Source of the DNA: JANMDU01 sp031418715
GTDB taxonomy: Bacteria > Pseudomonadota > Gammaproteobacteria > Burkholderiales > Burkholderiaceae_C
Direction of reading: 5' to 3'
Assembly (NCBI GenBank): GCA_031418715.1
Contig: JANOJL010000002.1
Location: 62,001-126,000 of the forward strand
Length of the DNA: 64,000 nt
Shown: positions 8,314 through 16,679 of the stretch, one piece after another
Layout of the letters: each line of letters starts with the position of its first letter
How positions within the stretch are numbered: the stretch's first letter is position 1
Program-made: the position numbers and the translations under genes
Notes under the pieces: model-generated
The model's database searches: none
What the model was told of the DNA's origin: nothing
What the model saw: only the letters and a program-made list of their open reading frames with translations

Positions 8314-8805
8314 ATGGCTCGCGCAACCCATATTTCAGAAACTCCAGCGACTGCGCTGCTCAAAACGCACCAGATCGATTTCACCGAGCATCCCTACGAG
8401 TATTTGGAGCATGGCGGTGCGAATCACAGCGCTGAGATGTTGGAGCAAGATCCCTTCATCGTGGTCAAAACTCTGATCATGCAAGACGAAACCGCCAAGC
8501 CTTTGGTGGTGTTGATGCATGGCAATTGCAAAGTGAGCACGAAGAATTTAGCGCGACAAATTGGGCGCAAATCAGTAGAGCCTTGCAAGCCGGAAGTGGC
8601 CAATCGGCATTCGGGCTATCTCGTGGGAGGCACATCGCCCTTTGGCACCAAGCGAGAGATGCCTGTGTTCATCGAGAAGACGATTCTGGCGTTGCCCCGC
8701 ATTTTTATCAACGGTGGGCGGCGTGGCTATTTGGTGAGCCTTGATCCGCAGGCGTGCGTGAAGCTGCTGAAGGCGCAATCTGTGAACTGCGCCTTGAAAG
8801 ACTAA
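8314..8805 (+). CDS. ybaK: YbaK/EbsC-type Cys-tRNA(Pro) deacylase
   Basis: 163-residue YbaK family aminoacyl-tRNA editing protein, which removes cysteine wrongly attached to tRNA-Pro. Family features seen: ATALLKTHQIDFTEHPYEY at the start, VVKTLIMQ, KVSTKNLARQIGRKSVEPC and the conserved YLVGGTSPFGTKREMPVFIE, with INGGRRGYLVSL near the end. Length and motifs are normal for the family. It starts 2 bp after the peptidase stop, so it may be read from the same transcript, and it converges with the methyltransferase gene. Confidence 0.9.
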   Translation: MARATHISETPATALLKTHQIDFTEHPYEYLEHGGANHSAEMLEQDPFIVVKTLIMQDETAKPLVVLMHGNCKVSTKNLARQIGRKSVEPCKPEVANRHSGYLVGGTSPFGTKREMPVFIEKTILALPRIFINGGRRGYLVSLDPQACVKLLKAQSVNCALKD

Positions 8806-8814
8806 GCATCCGTC

Positions 8815-9594
8815 TTAAGCGTCTGTCTTCTGCGAGATCTGTGCGCTCGGGCTGCTTGCGCGCGGCGCAACCGACACCGGCGATGCCGCTAGTTTCGGAT
8901 TGCGCTTCCATGCTGGGCTCAGCATGCGCATACCGCGCACACGCTTGACCGCTACCACGCAATACGCCGCACCAAAAATTGGCCAGTATTTTTCGCCCAG
9001 GGTGTTCATCCAATTCATGCGCGAGAGCCAAGCTTCAGATCGCACGGCAGGTTGCCAGAGCCCGAAATTGCTCGATTCCACTTCAAAGCTGAGCAAGCGA
9101 AGCCAATCTCTCAAGCGCCAGTAGCCCAGAAATTCGCCTGCTTCAGGCAAATACAGCTGTCCGAAGCCAAAGCGGCGGTAAAAATGCTCACGCTGCTGCT
9201 TCCAGCCCCATAGGCTCGCGGGATTGAAGCCGCAAATCACCAGCCGCCCCTCGGGCACAAGCACGCGCGCGGCTTCGCGCAGGCTGGCATGCGGATCGCG
9301 GTTCAGCTCCAGCGAATGCGGCATCACCACCAAATCCAGAGAGGCTTCGGGGAATGGAAGAGCTTCTAGATCTGTCATGAGCTGAACTTTTCCATCGCTC
9401 GCATGATCAGCTATCCATTGATGGGGCATGCGGTTGGCTTGCAAAGCTGCGATTTGTGGCGTGCCCAATTGCAGGGCATGGTAGCCAAACACATCAGCTA
9501 CAGCGATATCCAGCTGCGCTTGCTCCCAACGCAATAGCGCTTGGCCAGGTGCACTTTGGAGCCAGTCTTGTAAATTTATAATCTCTTCACTCAT
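8815..9594 (-). CDS. class I SAM-dependent methyltransferase, YafS-like
   Basis: About 259 residues. A methyltransferase domain of the Methyltransf_11 type covers the first two thirds: DLEALPFPEASLDLVVMPHSLEL (motif around the SAM-binding acidic residue) and LREAARVLVPEGRLVICGFNP. The tail after residue 225 is basic and serine-rich without a clear fold. E. coli yafS lies divergent to gloB in the same way, so this is the likely counterpart; substrate unknown. The start ATG (9594) and the gloB start share the palindrome CATG, an unusually tight divergent pair. A GTG four codons upstream (9606) is an alternative start inside gloB. Confidence 0.82.
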   Translation of the reverse strand: MSEEIINLQDWLQSAPGQALLRWEQAQLDIAVADVFGYHALQLGTPQIAALQANRMPHQWIADHASDGKVQLMTDLEALPFPEASLDLVVMPHSLELNRDPHASLREAARVLVPEGRLVICGFNPASLWGWKQQREHFYRRFGFGQLYLPEAGEFLGYWRLRDWLRLLSFEVESSNFGLWQPAVRSEAWLSRMNWMNTLGEKYWPIFGAAYCVVAVKRVRGMRMLSPAWKRNPKLAASPVSVAPRASSPSAQISQKTDA

Positions 9595-10372
9595 GAAATT
9601 GACCACGTTAACTGCATTAGCCGCCTTTACCGATAACTACATCTGGATGCTGCACGATTCAAGCCGCGCCGTGGTAGTCGATCCTGGCGATGCAAGCGTG
9701 GTGCTACAAGCTTTGCAGACTCATTCTCTCAACTTGAACGCGATTCTACTGACGCATCACCATGCTGACCATACGGGCGGTGTGGATGAGTTGCGCAAAG
9801 CCACGGGCTGCCAAGTGTATGGGCCTGCGGGCGAGGAGATGCCAGAGCCCTTGCTGCGCCTCTCGCAAGGGGATTCAGTTCAAGAGCTGGGCTTGGATTT
9901 CAAGGTGATGGATGTGCCCGGCCACACCGCAGGCCATATTGCTTACTACTGCCCAGATTTCCAAGATACCCCACTACTTTTTTGCGGCGATACGCTGTTT
10001 TCAGGCGGCTGCGGGCGGCTTTTTGAAGGCACGCCCGCGCAAATGCTGGCTTCGTTGGACAGTTTTGCCGCCTTGCCGGGCGACACCCGCGTTTGCTGCA
10101 CGCATGAATACACGCTGAGTAATTTACGTTTTGCTCGCACGGTTGAGCCTGATAATGCTTCCTTGGCCGCGTATGAGCAGCAATGCATCGCACTTCGCGC
10201 AAACGGCCAGCCGACTTTGCCCTCTAGCATCTCGCTGGAGCTCCAGATCAATCCTTTTTTACGCAGTCGCCAACCGTCGCTCCAAAGAGCTGCTTTGAGT
10301 TATCACCCACAAGCACTAGGCGATGTGCAGCACTTTGCCGCATTGCGCGAATGGAAAAACAATTTTCGATGA
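9593..10372 (+). CDS. gloB: hydroxyacylglutathione hydrolase (glyoxalase II)
   Basis: 259-residue glyoxalase II, which hydrolyses S-lactoylglutathione to lactate and glutathione in methylglyoxal detoxification. The binuclear metal motif appears as THHHADHTGG at about residues 54-63, with later ligands in VPGHTAGHIAYY, FCGDTLFSGGCGRLFEG and CTHEYTLSNLRFA. The C-terminal glutathione-binding helix region is present (NPFLRS). Length is normal. Its stop overlaps the mltD start (ATGA), and its start overlaps that of the divergent methyltransferase within one CATG. Confidence 0.94.
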   Translation: MKLTTLTALAAFTDNYIWMLHDSSRAVVVDPGDASVVLQALQTHSLNLNAILLTHHHADHTGGVDELRKATGCQVYGPAGEEMPEPLLRLSQGDSVQELGLDFKVMDVPGHTAGHIAYYCPDFQDTPLLFCGDTLFSGGCGRLFEGTPAQMLASLDSFAALPGDTRVCCTHEYTLSNLRFARTVEPDNASLAAYEQQCIALRANGQPTLPSSISLELQINPFLRSRQPSLQRAALSYHPQALGDVQHFAALREWKNNFR

Positions 10373-11913
10373 AACACACTTTATTTCTCACCTTGGGCGC
10401 ATTGGCCTTCTTATCTGGCTGCGCCACCACCGGCTCGGTGAACTCACCCTCTACGCTGCCAAGCCCGCCTCCCGTCTCTAGCCCCAATCCAGTGGTCGTC
10501 GCGCCCTCTGCGTCTCCCGCCCCTGCCACCCCTGCCTCTGCCATTGCCACCCCCAGCGCGCCCATGCAAGCGGGCAACGTCGACGCTCGCAAAGTGGCTG
10601 CACTTTTGCCGCCCGCAGACATTTGGGAACGCATCCGCCGTGGCTTTGGCATGCCTGATCTGCAAAACGAGATCGTGCGCTCTCAAGAACAGTGGTACAG
10701 CACGCGCCCTGAATACATCACCCGCATGACAGAGCGCTCCAGTAAATACATGTTTCATATCGTTGAAGAGCTCGAGCGGCGCGGCATGCCTTCTGAGCTT
10801 GCGCTGTTGCCTTTCATTGAATCGGCCTTCAATCCACAAGCAGTGTCGAGCGCTAAAGCCGCAGGCATGTGGCAATTCATCCCCAGCACAGGTAAACACT
10901 TTGATTTGAAGCAAAACGCTTTCAGAGACGACCGCCGTGATGTGCTGCAATCGACCCGCGCAGCATTGGATTATTTGCAAAAACTTCACGGCATGTTTGG
11001 CGACTGGCATTTGGCTTTGGCCGCTTACAACTGGGGCGAAGGCTCAGTAGGCCGCGCCATCAAGAAAAATCAAGCCAGCGGCCTAGGCACGGCCTACACC
11101 GATCTCAACATGCCGAATGAGACGCGCAATTACGTTCCTAAGTTGCAAGCCGTGAAAAACATCGTGGCCGACCCTGGGCGCTTTTCAGCACGCTTGCCTG
11201 AGATTGCGAACCATCCCTATTTTCAGAGCGTGACGATCACCCGAGATATTGATGTGCAGCTCGCCTCCAAATTGGCCAATGTGCGCGTGGAAGATTTCAA
11301 ATCGCTCAATCCTTCGGCCAACAAACCGCTGATCATGGCAGCAGGCACACCGCAAATTTTGCTGCCCTGGGATAACGCGGAAGTCTTTACCCGCAATCTA
11401 GCGGCTCACAACGGGCAGCTCGCCTCATGGACGGTCTGGAGCGCTCCCTCCACGCTCAAGCCAGCAGATGCAGCCAAGCGCGTGGGCATGAGCGAGGCAG
11501 AATTTCGCAGTGTGAACAACATTCCCAGCGGCATGCTGATCAAATCGGGCTCCACGCTGCTCATTCCGCGCGGTGCGAAGGTGGAGCAGGATGTCTCGTT
11601 GCAGGTGGCCGACAACGGGCAAATGAATTTAGCGCCCGATATTGTGTTGCGCAAAACGGCTGTCAAAGCACGCAAGGGTGAGACGGTAGCTTCGCTGGCA
11701 CGGCGCTACCAAACTTCAGTCGCGCAAGTGGCGCAGTGGAATGGCACGAATGCGGGCGCAGCCTTTAAGGCGGGGCAAAGTGTGGTGATGTATTTGCCTG
11801 TACGCGCTGTGGCTAAGGGCAAAAGCGGTACGCGCGTGGCTGCGAAATCCACTACACGCAGCAAGGTGGTCGCTCGTTCGACGGGTAAATCTGTGCAGGT
11901 TGCTAAGCGCTGA
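10369..11913 (+). CDS. mltD: membrane-bound lytic murein transglycosylase D
   Basis: 514-residue lipoprotein transglycosylase. A lipobox (LALAFLSGC-type, here ALAFLSGCATT, Cys about residue 17) is followed by a Pro/Ser/Ala-rich linker, then the SLT domain with the catalytic glutamate in LLPFIESAFNP and the AAGMWQFIPSTGKHF motif. LysM peptidoglycan-binding repeats follow: one weak copy near residues 340-410 and one clear copy near KARKGETVASLARRYQTS to the end. It cleaves the MurNAc-GlcNAc bond to give 1,6-anhydro muropeptides. The start at 10369 gives a proper lipoprotein signal; gloB-mltD order matches E. coli in part. Confidence 0.92.
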   Translation: MKHTLFLTLGALAFLSGCATTGSVNSPSTLPSPPPVSSPNPVVVAPSASPAPATPASAIATPSAPMQAGNVDARKVAALLPPADIWERIRRGFGMPDLQNEIVRSQEQWYSTRPEYITRMTERSSKYMFHIVEELERRGMPSELALLPFIESAFNPQAVSSAKAAGMWQFIPSTGKHFDLKQNAFRDDRRDVLQSTRAALDYLQKLHGMFGDWHLALAAYNWGEGSVGRAIKKNQASGLGTAYTDLNMPNETRNYVPKLQAVKNIVADPGRFSARLPEIANHPYFQSVTITRDIDVQLASKLANVRVEDFKSLNPSANKPLIMAAGTPQILLPWDNAEVFTRNLAAHNGQLASWTVWSAPSTLKPADAAKRVGMSEAEFRSVNNIPSGMLIKSGSTLLIPRGAKVEQDVSLQVADNGQMNLAPDIVLRKTAVKARKGETVASLARRYQTSVAQVAQWNGTNAGAAFKAGQSVVMYLPVRAVAKGKSGTRVAAKSTTRSKVVARSTGKSVQVAKR

Positions 11914-11976
11914 TTTTTAAGTTTTTTGGGTACTGGCCGTTATATATTGTGCTTAGTTTGCTATTGATTTGATGGC
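11914..11976 (+). repeat. dispersed 60-bp element, copy 2, intergenic
   Basis: Forward copy directly behind the mltD stop: TACTGGCCGTTATATATTGT and then TTGCTATTGATTTGATGGC. It occupies the first part of the 220-bp mltD-dnaG gap. The rest of the gap has no repeat or gene that I can see; rpsU, which often precedes dnaG, is absent. Confidence 0.7.
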
Positions 11977-12133
11977 ATTGCTCTCGGAGGATTTGTCTTC
12001 GGGTGATGCGAATCTGCCTGAGTCCGCCCTATGGCGGCTCCCACAGGCTTTGGAAGACCAATAGCGCGGCCGAAATATTTCCAACCCGGCAGAGCAGTAC
12101 AAGCGCTATAAATCCAACCCTTATCATTACCCC

Positions 12134-14044
12134 ATGTCCATCCCACAAGGTTTCATTCAAGAACTCGTCGCCCGCGCCGATGTGGTTGACGTGGTCGGTC
12201 GCCATGTGCAGCTCAAGAAGGGCGGCGCGAATTTCATGGGGCTTTGCCCTTTTCATGGCGAAAAGTCGCCGTCTTTTTCAGTGAGCCCAACGAAGCAGTT
12301 TTATCACTGCTTTGGTTGCGGCAAAAATGGCAACGTCATCAGTTTCATGATGGATTTTTCTGGCATGAGCTTCATCGAAGCCGTGAAAGATCTCGCGCAG
12401 ACCATGGGTATGCCTGTGCCTGAAGACGAGCGTAGCCCGCAAGAGCGCGCGCGTGATGCGCAGGTGCGCACGAGGCAGGTCAGTTTGACCGAGCTGCTGG
12501 AGAAGGCTTCCGAGGGCTATCGCAAGCAGCTCAAGGCTTCCGAGCGCTGCGTGAATTATCTGAAAGGGCGCGGGCTATCGGGTGAAATTGCTTTGAAGTA
12601 TGGCTTGGGCTATTCGCCCGAGGGCTATCGCTTTCTCGCAGGTGTTTTCCCGGATTACGACGACCCGCTGCTGGTGGAAAGCGGCATGGTGATTGAGCGT
12701 CTGGAAAACGATGCTGATCTGCAATCTGAGAAGAAAAAATACGATCGGTTTCGAGATCGCGTGATGTTCCCGATTCGCAATGTGAAGGGCGAGACGATTG
12801 GTTTTGGTGGCCGTGTGTTGGATAAGGGCGAGCCGAAGTATTTGAATTCGCCCGAGACGCCCGTCTTCAGCAAAGGCCGCGAGCTGTATGGCTTGTTTGA
12901 GGCGCGTGAGAGTCTGCAGAAAGCGGGCTATGTGCTCGTGACCGAAGGCTATATGGATGTCGTGGCGCTGGCGCAGCTTGGCTTTCCCAATGCCGTAGCC
13001 ACTCTTGGAACGGCTTGTACCCCAGATCATGTGCAAAAGCTCTTCCGCTTCACCGATAGCGTGGTGTTTTCGTTTGACGGCGACGGTGCAGGTCAGCGCG
13101 CGGCTCGCAAAGCGCTGGATATCGCGATTCCCTTTGCCACCGACACGCGCACGGTGCGATTCCTCACGCTGCCCAAAGAGCACGATCCTGATAGCTATAT
13201 CCGCGAGCATGGCACGGAAGCTTTCTTGCGCTTTGTCAGCAGCGCCAAGCCGTTGTCAGTTGCTTTGATCGAAGCGGCGCGTGAAGGCCTCGATGTCGAT
13301 ACCGCAGAAGGCCGCGCACACATGGCTGCAAATGCCAAACCGATGTGGGCTGCATTGCCGGAAGGGGCACTCAAGAAACAACTACTGCGTGAGCTGGCCG
13401 ATTTGATTGGTCTTGACGAACGCGAAGTGGCTGCCATGTGGAAGCCTGCCCCAGCACCCGCGCCCTATCGTAAAAACGAAAATGCAGGGCGCTATCAAAA
13501 GAGTAGCAATTCACGCAATGAATATAACGGCGACGGGCGGTTTTCATCTGAAAATTTCAGTCGAAAGAGCTTTGGCGGGCAAGCCAGTAGTCGCATCCCT
13601 GGAAGCACCATCGGAAGGTTCGCCCCGCCCAGCCGAACAGACCGCGCCTTACAAATTGCCTTGCTCGATTCCTCGGCTTGGGAGCGCCTTTCCAGCAACG
13701 ATCACCACATGCTTTGCGAGCTGCCCGCGCCGCATGGCAGCGCGTTTGCTTGGCTCGATGCCCAAAGCCAAGAACACGGCCCGCAAAGCTGGGCAGCGCT
13801 TTCTATTGGCCTGCAAGGCCATGCGCAGGAAGCATTTCTGCGCAAACAAATCGCCGCCGTCCCCGAGACCATCGAAAACGATCCACAAGAGCTGGTTAGT
13901 ATCATGAAAGAGTTGCGAAGAAATGCCATGCAAGAGCGTAAGACAGCGCTATCTAAGCGTGCAACCACTGATCCTGTCGCATATGCAGAACTCCGAAATC
14001 TAATGGCTGAAGAGATCAAAGAGTTCAACAGAACAGGTGAGTAA
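12134..14044 (+). CDS. dnaG: DNA primase
   Basis: 636-residue bacterial primase, which makes RNA primers on the lagging strand. The N-terminal CHC2 zinc-binding domain has the ligands in CPFHGEKSPSF and FYHCFGCG. The catalytic core contains the TOPRIM motifs VTEGYMDVV and the acidic FSFDGDGAGQRAARKAL. A flexible, Asn/Ser/Arg-rich linker (about residues 440-500) precedes the DnaB-interacting C-terminal domain. Length is normal. rpsU is not upstream and rpoD is not directly downstream within the window, so the usual rpsU-dnaG-rpoD macromolecular-synthesis order is at least interrupted by the inverted-repeat cluster that follows. Confidence 0.95.
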   Translation: MSIPQGFIQELVARADVVDVVGRHVQLKKGGANFMGLCPFHGEKSPSFSVSPTKQFYHCFGCGKNGNVISFMMDFSGMSFIEAVKDLAQTMGMPVPEDERSPQERARDAQVRTRQVSLTELLEKASEGYRKQLKASERCVNYLKGRGLSGEIALKYGLGYSPEGYRFLAGVFPDYDDPLLVESGMVIERLENDADLQSEKKKYDRFRDRVMFPIRNVKGETIGFGGRVLDKGEPKYLNSPETPVFSKGRELYGLFEARESLQKAGYVLVTEGYMDVVALAQLGFPNAVATLGTACTPDHVQKLFRFTDSVVFSFDGDGAGQRAARKALDIAIPFATDTRTVRFLTLPKEHDPDSYIREHGTEAFLRFVSSAKPLSVALIEAAREGLDVDTAEGRAHMAANAKPMWAALPEGALKKQLLRELADLIGLDEREVAAMWKPAPAPAPYRKNENAGRYQKSSNSRNEYNGDGRFSSENFSRKSFGGQASSRIPGSTIGRFAPPSRTDRALQIALLDSSAWERLSSNDHHMLCELPAPHGSAFAWLDAQSQEHGPQSWAALSIGLQGHAQEAFLRKQIAAVPETIENDPQELVSIMKELRRNAMQERKTALSKRATTDPVAYAELRNLMAEEIKEFNRTGE

Positions 14045-14391
14045 CTCGAATCAGTCTCGCATCTGTGTAACCAGCTCACATGATCTGCGCGTTTTGCTAC
14101 GTGTCCCCCGGCTGGCGCTTCGCGCGTGCCTCCTCCTTTACCTCCGCAAAACGCACAGATCACGTGATCTGTGAGGCAGATTTTTCGATCATAGAAAACG
14201 CAGTCCGAGCTGCACAATTCTGCCGTGTTTCTCCGCTTAATCAATATCCTTCGTAGCCATCGGCGCGGTGCATCCACCGCAGTGAGGTAAAGGAGGAGCC
14301 GAAGGCGGGGGACACGAACGAAGGTGGGTGCGCCGTGGCGATGGCGGGCACAGCAACGATCTACGCACTTTACTTATAACGAGCGAGAGCA
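14045..14391. repeat. gene-free segment with nested inverted repeats
   Basis: No gene is supported here. A first inverted repeat pairs ATGATCTGCGCGTTTTGC (from about 14078) with GCAAAACGCACAGATCACGT (from about 14145), a 20-bp arm with one or two mismatches and a loop near 50 bp. A second relation links the loop to a segment at about 14281-14315: GAGGTAAAGGAGGAG and GGGGGACACG occur there as inverted copies of loop sequence. The arrangement looks like two head-to-head copies of a repeat family, not a simple terminator. Confidence 0.6.
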
Positions 14392-14392
14392 A

Positions 14393-14418
14393 TAAAAAAA
14401 CCGCCCGAAGGCGGTTTG
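14393..14418 (-). terminator. Rho-independent terminator of the H1/SWIB gene
   Basis: Read on the minus strand, a GC-rich hairpin (AACCGCCTTCGGGCGGTT) is followed by a run of seven U. It begins about 22 bp after the stop codon of the histone-like gene, the right place and direction to end that transcript. Confidence 0.88.
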
Positions 14419-14439
14419 TAGCGAGAGGCAAGGCGTTAA

Positions 14440-14907
14440 TTACTTGACATGCTTGCCGATCAGGCCGGCCATCTCGAACATCGAGACTTGGGCTTTGCCG
14501 AAAACTTCTTTCAGCTTGGCATCTGCATTGACCATGCGCTTGTTCAGCTTGTCTTGCAGATTGTTTTTCTTGATGTAGACCCACAGCTTGGAGACGATCT
14601 CGGTGCGGGGGATCGGTGTAGCACCAACGACAGCAGCCAAAGCTGGGCTGAGTGTCAGGGCTTTCATGAAAGCGGCGTTAGGTGTGCGCTTCTTTGCAGG
14701 AGCAGCTTTCTTAGCAGCTACTTTTTTAGCTGGAGCCGCTTTCTTGGCTGGAGCAGCCTTCTTCGCAGGCGCTGCTTTTTTGGCAGGCGCTTTTTTCGCT
14801 GGTGCAGCTTTTTTAGCTGGTGCAGCTTTCTTGGCCGGTGCGGCCTTTTTCGCGGGAGCTTTCTTCGCTGCGACTTTTTTCGCTGGAGCTTTCTTTGCAG
14901 TTGCCAT
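14440..14907 (-). CDS. histone H1-like repeat protein fused to a SWIB/MDM2 domain
   Basis: 155 residues in two parts. Residues 1-72 are a Lys/Ala/Pro repeat (units such as KKAAPAKK and KKAPAKK) resembling the C-terminal tail of eukaryotic histone H1 and bacterial HctB/AlgP-type proteins, and likely to bind DNA by charge. Residues about 73-155 are a SWIB domain (TEIVSKLWVYIKKNNLQDK, then LKEVFGKAQVSMFEMAGLI). Such fusions are known in betaproteobacteria and chlamydiae, with a presumed nucleoid role. The repeat part is length-variable by nature. It is monocistronic, with its own terminator, and its promoter region (14908-15082) faces the EamA gene end. Confidence 0.85.
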   Translation of the reverse strand: MATAKKAPAKKVAAKKAPAKKAAPAKKAAPAKKAAPAKKAPAKKAAPAKKAAPAKKAAPAKKVAAKKAAPAKKRTPNAAFMKALTLSPALAAVVGATPIPRTEIVSKLWVYIKKNNLQDKLNKRMVNADAKLKEVFGKAQVSMFEMAGLIGKHVK

Positions 14908-15082
14908 GATTGATGATCCTTATAGAGTTAATTAACTTGTCCTCAAGTGATCGCCTCACAGCTTTCACACTCAGACAAAGCGGATGCTACTTTAAAAATA
15001 GCAATTTCTCCAGTGAAAAATGCATTTCGGCGTGAGGAAAAACACGCATTCGCCTCTGAGAGTGCTACAAAATGCGCAGCAC

Positions 15083-16018
15083 TCACTTTTTCGGAGCATC
15101 GTGCGAGGGTGTTTTCAGGCGCGCTGCGAAGAACATCAGCACCCCAAAAAGGATCACGCCGCAGGCCAGCCACTCGTTTTTCTGCACGATTTCGCCTCCC
15201 AGCGAGACTCCTAAAAACAGAGCAATCACCGGGTTCACAAACGCATAACTGGTGGCCAACGCGGGCGAGACATTCGCCAATAAAAACAAATACGCGCTGA
15301 AAGCTACGAGCGAGCCAAACACCACCAAATATCCCCAAGCCAGCAGCGCACGCGTATCCAACGGCAGAAAAACTTTTTCACCTAACGCGAGAGAAATGAG
15401 CAGCAACATCGCGCCACCACACAACATTTCGCTCGCAAAGCCCATGGGCCCAGGGGCGAGTGGCAGCTTCGTGGTTTGCAATACTGAGCCAATAGACCAA
15501 GTGAGCGTCGCACCAAAAATCGCCAGCAAACCAGTTGTTGACGCGCCAAAACTCTTGCCCTGCACCAGCAAAATCACGCCGCCAAAGCCAATCAGCATCC
15601 CCAAGATTTCTAATCCAGAAGGGCGCTTGCCAAAGGCCAAACCGATCAGTGCCACCATCATCGGCACCACAGCAATAAAAGTCGCAATCAGCCCCGAGCC
15701 GATCGTTTGCGAGGCTACAGCCACCCCGCCCATCCCGCCAGCGAGCATCAAACTGCCAACGACGAACGCGTTGCGCCAATACCACGGTGCGCTATCATTT
15801 TTATTGAAATACGGCGCTTTTTCTCCTCTGAACCGCAGGAAAAGCATCAGCAAAGCGCCCGCCACGAGAAAGCGCGTGCCCATTTGAAAGAAGGGCGGCA
15901 AGCTCACGAGTGCGAAACGAATCGCCAAATACGTCGAGCCCCAGACGAGATAAACGGCGGCTAGCGCAGCGGCGATCAGGCTGGAAGAGGGTTTGGCGAG
16001 AAGAGCTGCTGTAGTCAT
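15083..16018 (-). CDS. EamA/DMT-superfamily exporter, YedA-like
   Basis: About 311 residues with ten predicted membrane helices arranged as two EamA repeats (first beginning at LIAAALAAVYLVWGSTYLAIRF, second near TTGLLAIFGATLTWSIGSVL). The WGSTYLAIR motif and the length fit the YedA subgroup of drug/metabolite transporters. The substrate is unknown; members export amino acids or small metabolites. The start at 16018 is chosen because upstream residues run into the promoter region. It is divergent from an Lrp/AsnC regulator 87 bp away, a common pairing in which the regulator controls the exporter. Confidence 0.87.
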   Translation of the reverse strand: MTTAALLAKPSSSLIAAALAAVYLVWGSTYLAIRFALVSLPPFFQMGTRFLVAGALLMLFLRFRGEKAPYFNKNDSAPWYWRNAFVVGSLMLAGGMGGVAVASQTIGSGLIATFIAVVPMMVALIGLAFGKRPSGLEILGMLIGFGGVILLVQGKSFGASTTGLLAIFGATLTWSIGSVLQTTKLPLAPGPMGFASEMLCGGAMLLLISLALGEKVFLPLDTRALLAWGYLVVFGSLVAFSAYLFLLANVSPALATSYAFVNPVIALFLGVSLGGEIVQKNEWLACGVILFGVLMFFAARLKTPSHDAPKK

Positions 16019-16104
16019 CTCAGTATTTTGCTTTGCGCATCGCATATCTTCCATGCACAATTGAAGATACAAACTGCTTCAAGCTTTGAAATTAAAGGTG
16101 ATTT

Positions 16105-16665
16105 ATGAAAAGCACAGAGAATTTGGAAATCGATACCTATGACACGCGCATCTTGGATGAATTGCAGCGCGATGCCCGCATCTCCATGAGCGAGCTGGGG
16201 CGGCGCGTGCATCTCTCGCAACCCGCAGTTGCTGAGCGCGTGAAAAAGCTAGAAATCTCCGGCGTGATTCGCGGCTATCACGCGGCGGTTGATCCTGCTC
16301 GGCTGGGCTACGGCATCCGCGCGATGGTGCGCGTCGGGCGGGCCGATTACGCGACTGTGGTCAAGCGCATCGAGCAATCCCCCGAGGTGATCAATGCGTT
16401 TAACGTGACAGGGGAAGACAGTTGGATTTTAGAAATCGCGGTGCAAGATGTGTCGCATTTAGACGAGGTGGTGACCAAATTTTGTCTGCTGACCGAGACC
16501 TCCACCAGTATCATTTTGAATGTGGCGCGTGAGCATATGGCGCTGCGGCCTGTGCAGCTGCTGCGCAGTACAGCGGGTAGAGTAGCGGGTGTTGCAGCCA
16601 AGAATTTGAAGCGAAAACAGGCTTCCCCCGTTATAAAATCTACGAAGATTGCTATTAAAAAGTGA
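16105..16665 (+). CDS. Lrp/AsnC family transcriptional regulator
   Basis: 186 residues: N-terminal winged helix (DTRILDELQRDARISMSELGRRVHLSQPAVAERVKKLE) and a C-terminal RAM domain (about residues 65-150, with VTGEDSWILEIAVQD). Lrp-type proteins form octamers and sense amino acids. Its divergent neighbour is an EamA exporter, so control of that exporter is the simplest guess. The last 17-18 residues (ASPVIKSTKIAIKK) lie beyond the family's normal end and are encoded by a dispersed repeat, which also supplies the stop codon. A GGTGATTT stretch before the ATG serves as a weak Shine-Dalgarno. Confidence 0.9.
   Translation: MKSTENLEIDTYDTRILDELQRDARISMSELGRRVHLSQPAVAERVKKLEISGVIRGYHAAVDPARLGYGIRAMVRVGRADYATVVKRIEQSPEVINAFNVTGEDSWILEIAVQDVSHLDEVVTKFCLLTETSTSIILNVAREHMALRPVQLLRSTAGRVAGVAAKNLKRKQASPVIKSTKIAIKK
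16617..16665 (+). repeat. dispersed 60-bp element, copy 3, at the 3' end of the Lrp gene
   Basis: Forward copy reading CCCGTTATAAAATCTACGAA and then ATTGCTATTAAAAAG. It is translated in the common frame as PVIKSTKIAIKK and provides the TGA stop. It therefore replaces or extends the original C-terminus. Confidence 0.8.
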
Positions 16666-16679
16666 GTAAAGTAATTATC

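Noticed and set aside
14700..14890. CRISPR-like short periodic repeats
   Set aside because: The periodicity is codon-level (Lys-Ala-Pro units) within a gene; no equal repeats with unique spacers. No CRISPR array was seen anywhere in the window.
14588..14935. Open frames on the plus strand opposite the histone-like gene, rich in Ala/Phe or Ser/Cys
   Set aside because: They are by-products of the Lys/Ala repeat on the other strand; no ribosome site or homology.
14985..15003. Further copy of the dispersed element (GCTACTTTAAAAATAGC)
   Set aside because: Only the right-hand palindrome is similar; the GTTATAAAATCTGCGCA core is missing, so it was not counted.
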